From NCBI GenBank assembly GCA_943788505.1, contig CALSQR010000001.1:310001-374000 (forward strand): a stretch of DNA of 64,000 nt. The letters are read 5' to 3'. Made by a program: the position numbers and the translations under genes. Below the pieces are notes generated by a model. That model saw only the letters and a program-made list of their open reading frames with translations. It did no database searches and was not told the origin of the DNA. Source of the stretch: an uncultured bacterium (GTDB taxonomy: Bacteria; Bacteroidota; Rhodothermia; Rhodothermales; UBA10348). Shown in pieces: positions 61,648 to 64,000 of the stretch (the stretch's first letter is position 1; each line of letters opens with the position of its first letter).

Positions 61648-64000
61648 TCAATATTCTTCGACGACATCCCAGATGCCTTGCCACTGCTTCACCCCCGTAC
61701 GGTATGCAACCACATAGGACAAGTTGAAATCGAAGAAGTGCAAGAATCGAAGTTTCATCCCTGCACCAAATGAATAGCTGGAGTAGCGCTCGGCGGCATC
61801 AGACGAGCGCTGTACCGAATCAGCACCCGCAGTTAGATACAAGGCACGGATGTAACCAGGAAGCGTTAGCCAGCCATTATCTGGAAACAAAAGTGGTTGA
61901 GTAACCTGCAGTCCGTAACGGACATAATTGTCCGCCAATAATTGGGCGCTATCCCAACCGGGTGGTTTGAAAAACGTCAGTCCAAAAATTGAAGGATTGT
62001 TTTGTTTAAGCATCCCGGCGTTCAGGCGAATCGATGTATTCGTCCCGCGCAATAAGGGCACATACCAATTGACAAAACCAATCCAGCCCTTGCGTCTCTC
62101 ACCGATGTCGCGGCTCGCTTCCCAATCGCCAAACCAACTGATACTTTGACCGGAAGTAGGCTTTATATCTCTTGGATTGCGAAGTAACCTCCTGCCATAA
62201 AACACCGAGGGCGACAAGGACACGTACGACCTCGATTGTTGTAGTTCATTGAAATCGTCATCTAAAAACCGATCAGACCGGTAACTGATGGAGAGTTGAG
62301 AGATGAGACTTGTCCTGTCTACATTCTGTTCGATCGTAACAGGCAATTGAACATATGCCGACATCGCAACACGATCACGAATAACTCGAGTAACCCCCTC
62401 CTGTCCGCCTATTACAGCGTCAACAGTACTCGGTCGTCGCTCTACAGAAACGCCGGGGCGAATTGGTAGGGCAGCTGTCTGAAACCCAAATTCGCCCCAA
62501 AGATGGTTTTTCTGAATGATCCCTTCCCCGTACCAAACATGTCGCTGCAAGGGGTCAGTGCCCTGAGCGGCGACCCCAATCCCGAAGCCCGATCGAGCGT
62601 CATCTTCATTTTCTCTCGGACTATCTAGATACAATGTTGGATATATCATTCGAGGCGAGAGGTACTTCCAAGACCGATACCGACGTGAAGTAGCAAACGC
62701 GTCATTGGATGACAGCTTATCATCTGACGAACCCAAAGCCGTTGTTTCCCAATCGATTGACCATGTTGCGTTAGCCAAATCTCTGTTGATCTCTTCGACC
62801 CATGGCCCAAAAACGGAGGCGATTTTTAGGTCAAACTGCTCCCTACCATACTCCACGAATGTTACTCTGCTACCATCAGGACTAACATGTCCTTCCATAG
62901 CGGCATATAGCACATTTGTTACCCGTTGGATTCGTTCAGTCTGAGCATCGAGCACATAGACGTTTAATATCCCGGTTCTATCTGAGGTGAACGACAGGTA
63001 CCTACCCGATGCGCTCCAGGATGCGTCATATATGGTACTTCCTTCAAAGCCAACCCATGGTCGAATCGTCCATTCATCATCCGCCGTATCAATCAGAAAA
63101 AGAGCCTGATGATTACCAATCTTAGCAATTACAGCTAGAGAATCGGATAACGGCCTCGGAGCCAGTGAAACAAATTCGACAGCGGGATAGCTTAAAAGCA
63201 CCTCAGCTTCATCTCTGTGTCCAAACACCACTAACTCTCTGTACGGACCATCAGAACGAAGACCAATCGTACGACCATCGGACAAACGTACAGGGTTGAA
63301 AACACCTTGCGACCCCGGTAAGCGCCGCTCCTTACCCGTACTTGGATCCAACTCCCATGATGACACCTTCCTGATCTGAGCAGACAACGGATGCTCTTCA
63401 TACCGGGAGTACAATATCTGTCCACTGGCCGATATAGAATAAACAGCATCATCCGATATCTCATTGCGTGTCAGGCGAGTACGACTCCCGTCTTCAGACG
63501 TTACGTGGAAGCCTCGCGCAAGATCGTAGCCTAAATCAAACGAAAGTACCTCAGTTTCTGAAATCCAATAGGGTCTGCGGTGTGTACGCCCTACATGGGC
63601 ATCCAACGTTAGCGAGGGGAATATCGGGCCGAGAGAGGCAACAAGAGCATTTTCTCGTACCTGAAACCACTGCCTAAAACGCTCCTCGATTAAAGCCGGT
63701 GACTCTCCAGTAGCGTGTCGCAGATTAAACCCAAAGCCAGAAATCGGTAATTGCTGCTGCCACTTTAAGGTACTTGTTACTGCATCTCGCCCATACGTGG
63801 TGACGAAAAACTGTGTGAACAAGGCCCCTCCTTTATAGAATCGATCAAAGGGTCGGGTGTAGGAAGGCGCTTCGAGAAGCTGTGTCAACGACCAATCTGC
63901 CTCTTGAATTCCCGCACGGGCCTGCATCAGGAAATAAGGATGATTTAAACGTCCTGCCCCCTTCGGAACCTGACTCTCCCTAAATACAGCCAGTCCCTCG
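61648..64000 (-). CDS. Gluzincin-type protease / beta-propeller / barrel protein, 5' end off window
   Basis: The frame stays open from the ATG at 63927 back to the right edge, so the gene is partial (C-terminal 780 or so residues). The first codons at the edge read EGLAVFRESQVPKGAGRL, which fits the Glu zinc-ligand motif of gluzincins of the peptidase MA type (its HExxH would be off the edge); KGGALFTQFFVTTYG then follows. Residues about 100-400 of the track product contain repeats such as ASWSASGRYLSFTSDRTGILNVYVLD, as in TolB-type propellers. The last 350 residues look like an outer-membrane barrel (FNLSYVVAYRTG). It is a surface-anchored peptidase by inference. Confidence 0.75.
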   Translation of the reverse strand, partial: EGLAVFRESQVPKGAGRLNHPYFLMQARAGIQEADWSLTQLLEAPSYTRPFDRFYKGGALFTQFFVTTYGRDAVTSTLKWQQQLPISGFGFNLRHATGESPALIEERFRQWFQVRENALVASLGPIFPSLTLDAHVGRTHRRPYWISETEVLSFDLGYDLARGFHVTSEDGSRTRLTRNEISDDAVYSISASGQILYSRYEEHPLSAQIRKVSSWELDPSTGKERRLPGSQGVFNPVRLSDGRTIGLRSDGPYRELVVFGHRDEAEVLLSYPAVEFVSLAPRPLSDSLAVIAKIGNHQALFLIDTADDEWTIRPWVGFEGSTIYDASWSASGRYLSFTSDRTGILNVYVLDAQTERIQRVTNVLYAAMEGHVSPDGSRVTFVEYGREQFDLKIASVFGPWVEEINRDLANATWSIDWETTALGSSDDKLSSNDAFATSRRYRSWKYLSPRMIYPTLYLDSPRENEDDARSGFGIGVAAQGTDPLQRHVWYGEGIIQKNHLWGEFGFQTAALPIRPGVSVERRPSTVDAVIGGQEGVTRVIRDRVAMSAYVQLPVTIEQNVDRTSLISQLSISYRSDRFLDDDFNELQQSRSYVSLSPSVFYGRRLLRNPRDIKPTSGQSISWFGDWEASRDIGERRKGWIGFVNWYVPLLRGTNTSIRLNAGMLKQNNPSIFGLTFFKPPGWDSAQLLADNYVRYGLQVTQPLLFPDNGWLTLPGYIRALYLTAGADSVQRSSDAAERYSSYSFGAGMKLRFLHFFDFNLSYVVAYRTGVKQWQGIWDVVEEY

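Noticed and set aside
1-64000. CRISPR arrays, prophage, insertion sequences
   Set aside because: No regularly spaced repeats, transposase or phage structural genes were seen; the lone recombinase looks Xer-like.

Overview
The window looks like a chromosomal segment of a marine or free-living Bacteroidota-type bacterium, most plausibly of the Rhodothermota/Balneolota side. The evidence is a DUF4835/PorD-type protein, an S46 dipeptidyl peptidase, an ECF sigma / FecR / STN-type TonB-dependent receptor trio, the small 'ABC transporter ATPase' family of Bacteroidota, outer-membrane barrel proteins, and a DivIVA protein inside a division cluster. This assignment rests on gene content only. There is no phage, plasmid, insertion sequence or CRISPR array. 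Almost everything is chromosomal housekeeping or envelope biology.

Layout. 1-3.2 kb: a tyrosine recombinase (frameshifted at the end) followed by miaA on the minus strand, then fxsA and a DinB-fold protein on plus. 3.2-7.6 kb: a flavin amine oxidase, a thioredoxin-like protein, and a long PLP enzyme of the cystathionine gamma-synthase family divergent from an Lrp/AsnC regulator. 7.6-15.7 kb (minus): purM, plsY, gpsA, an AlbA_2 protein, then topoisomerase IV parC (one frameshift) and parE. 16-20.4 kb (minus): four genes overlapping by 1, 14 and 4 nt, namely M14 carboxypeptidase, LuxE-like acyl-protein synthetase, enoyl-CoA hydratase and an unknown protein. 20.6-25.3 kb: a YjbQ-like protein of odd architecture, an SDR, a TrkA-domain potassium channel and an L,D-transpeptidase. 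25.3-26.3 kb: a decayed glycosyltransferase. 26.3-30.2 kb (minus): lepA, an unknown exported protein, lepB. 30.5-35.2 kb (plus): ECF sigma factor, FecR, TonB receptor. 35.1-42.3 kb (minus): yggS, divIVA, purine nucleoside phosphorylase, ileS, a DksA/TraR protein and lspA, which matches the Bacillus ylmE-divIVA-ileS-ylyA-lspA order. 42.3-46.3 kb: an ABC exporter (ybbA-ybbP type) divergent from a tesA-like lipoprotein esterase. 46.3-52.9 kb (minus): DUF1015, serA, serC and a three-subunit transhydrogenase. 53-64 kb: initiator tRNA, patatin, a phosphatase-superfamily enzyme, S46 peptidase, tRNA-Leu, PorD-like protein, an outer-membrane barrel protein, an orphan BlaI repressor, and the 3' part of a protease / propeller / barrel protein that runs off the right edge.

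The most notable points are: the tightly overlapped carboxypeptidase-LuxE-hydratase-unknown operon; the YjbQ-like protein with an extra middle region; the division cluster conserved across phyla; the propeller-barrel metalloprotease; and three single-base frameshifts (xer, parC, glycosyltransferase), which may be sequence errors except for the glycosyltransferase, where an in-frame stop is also present.
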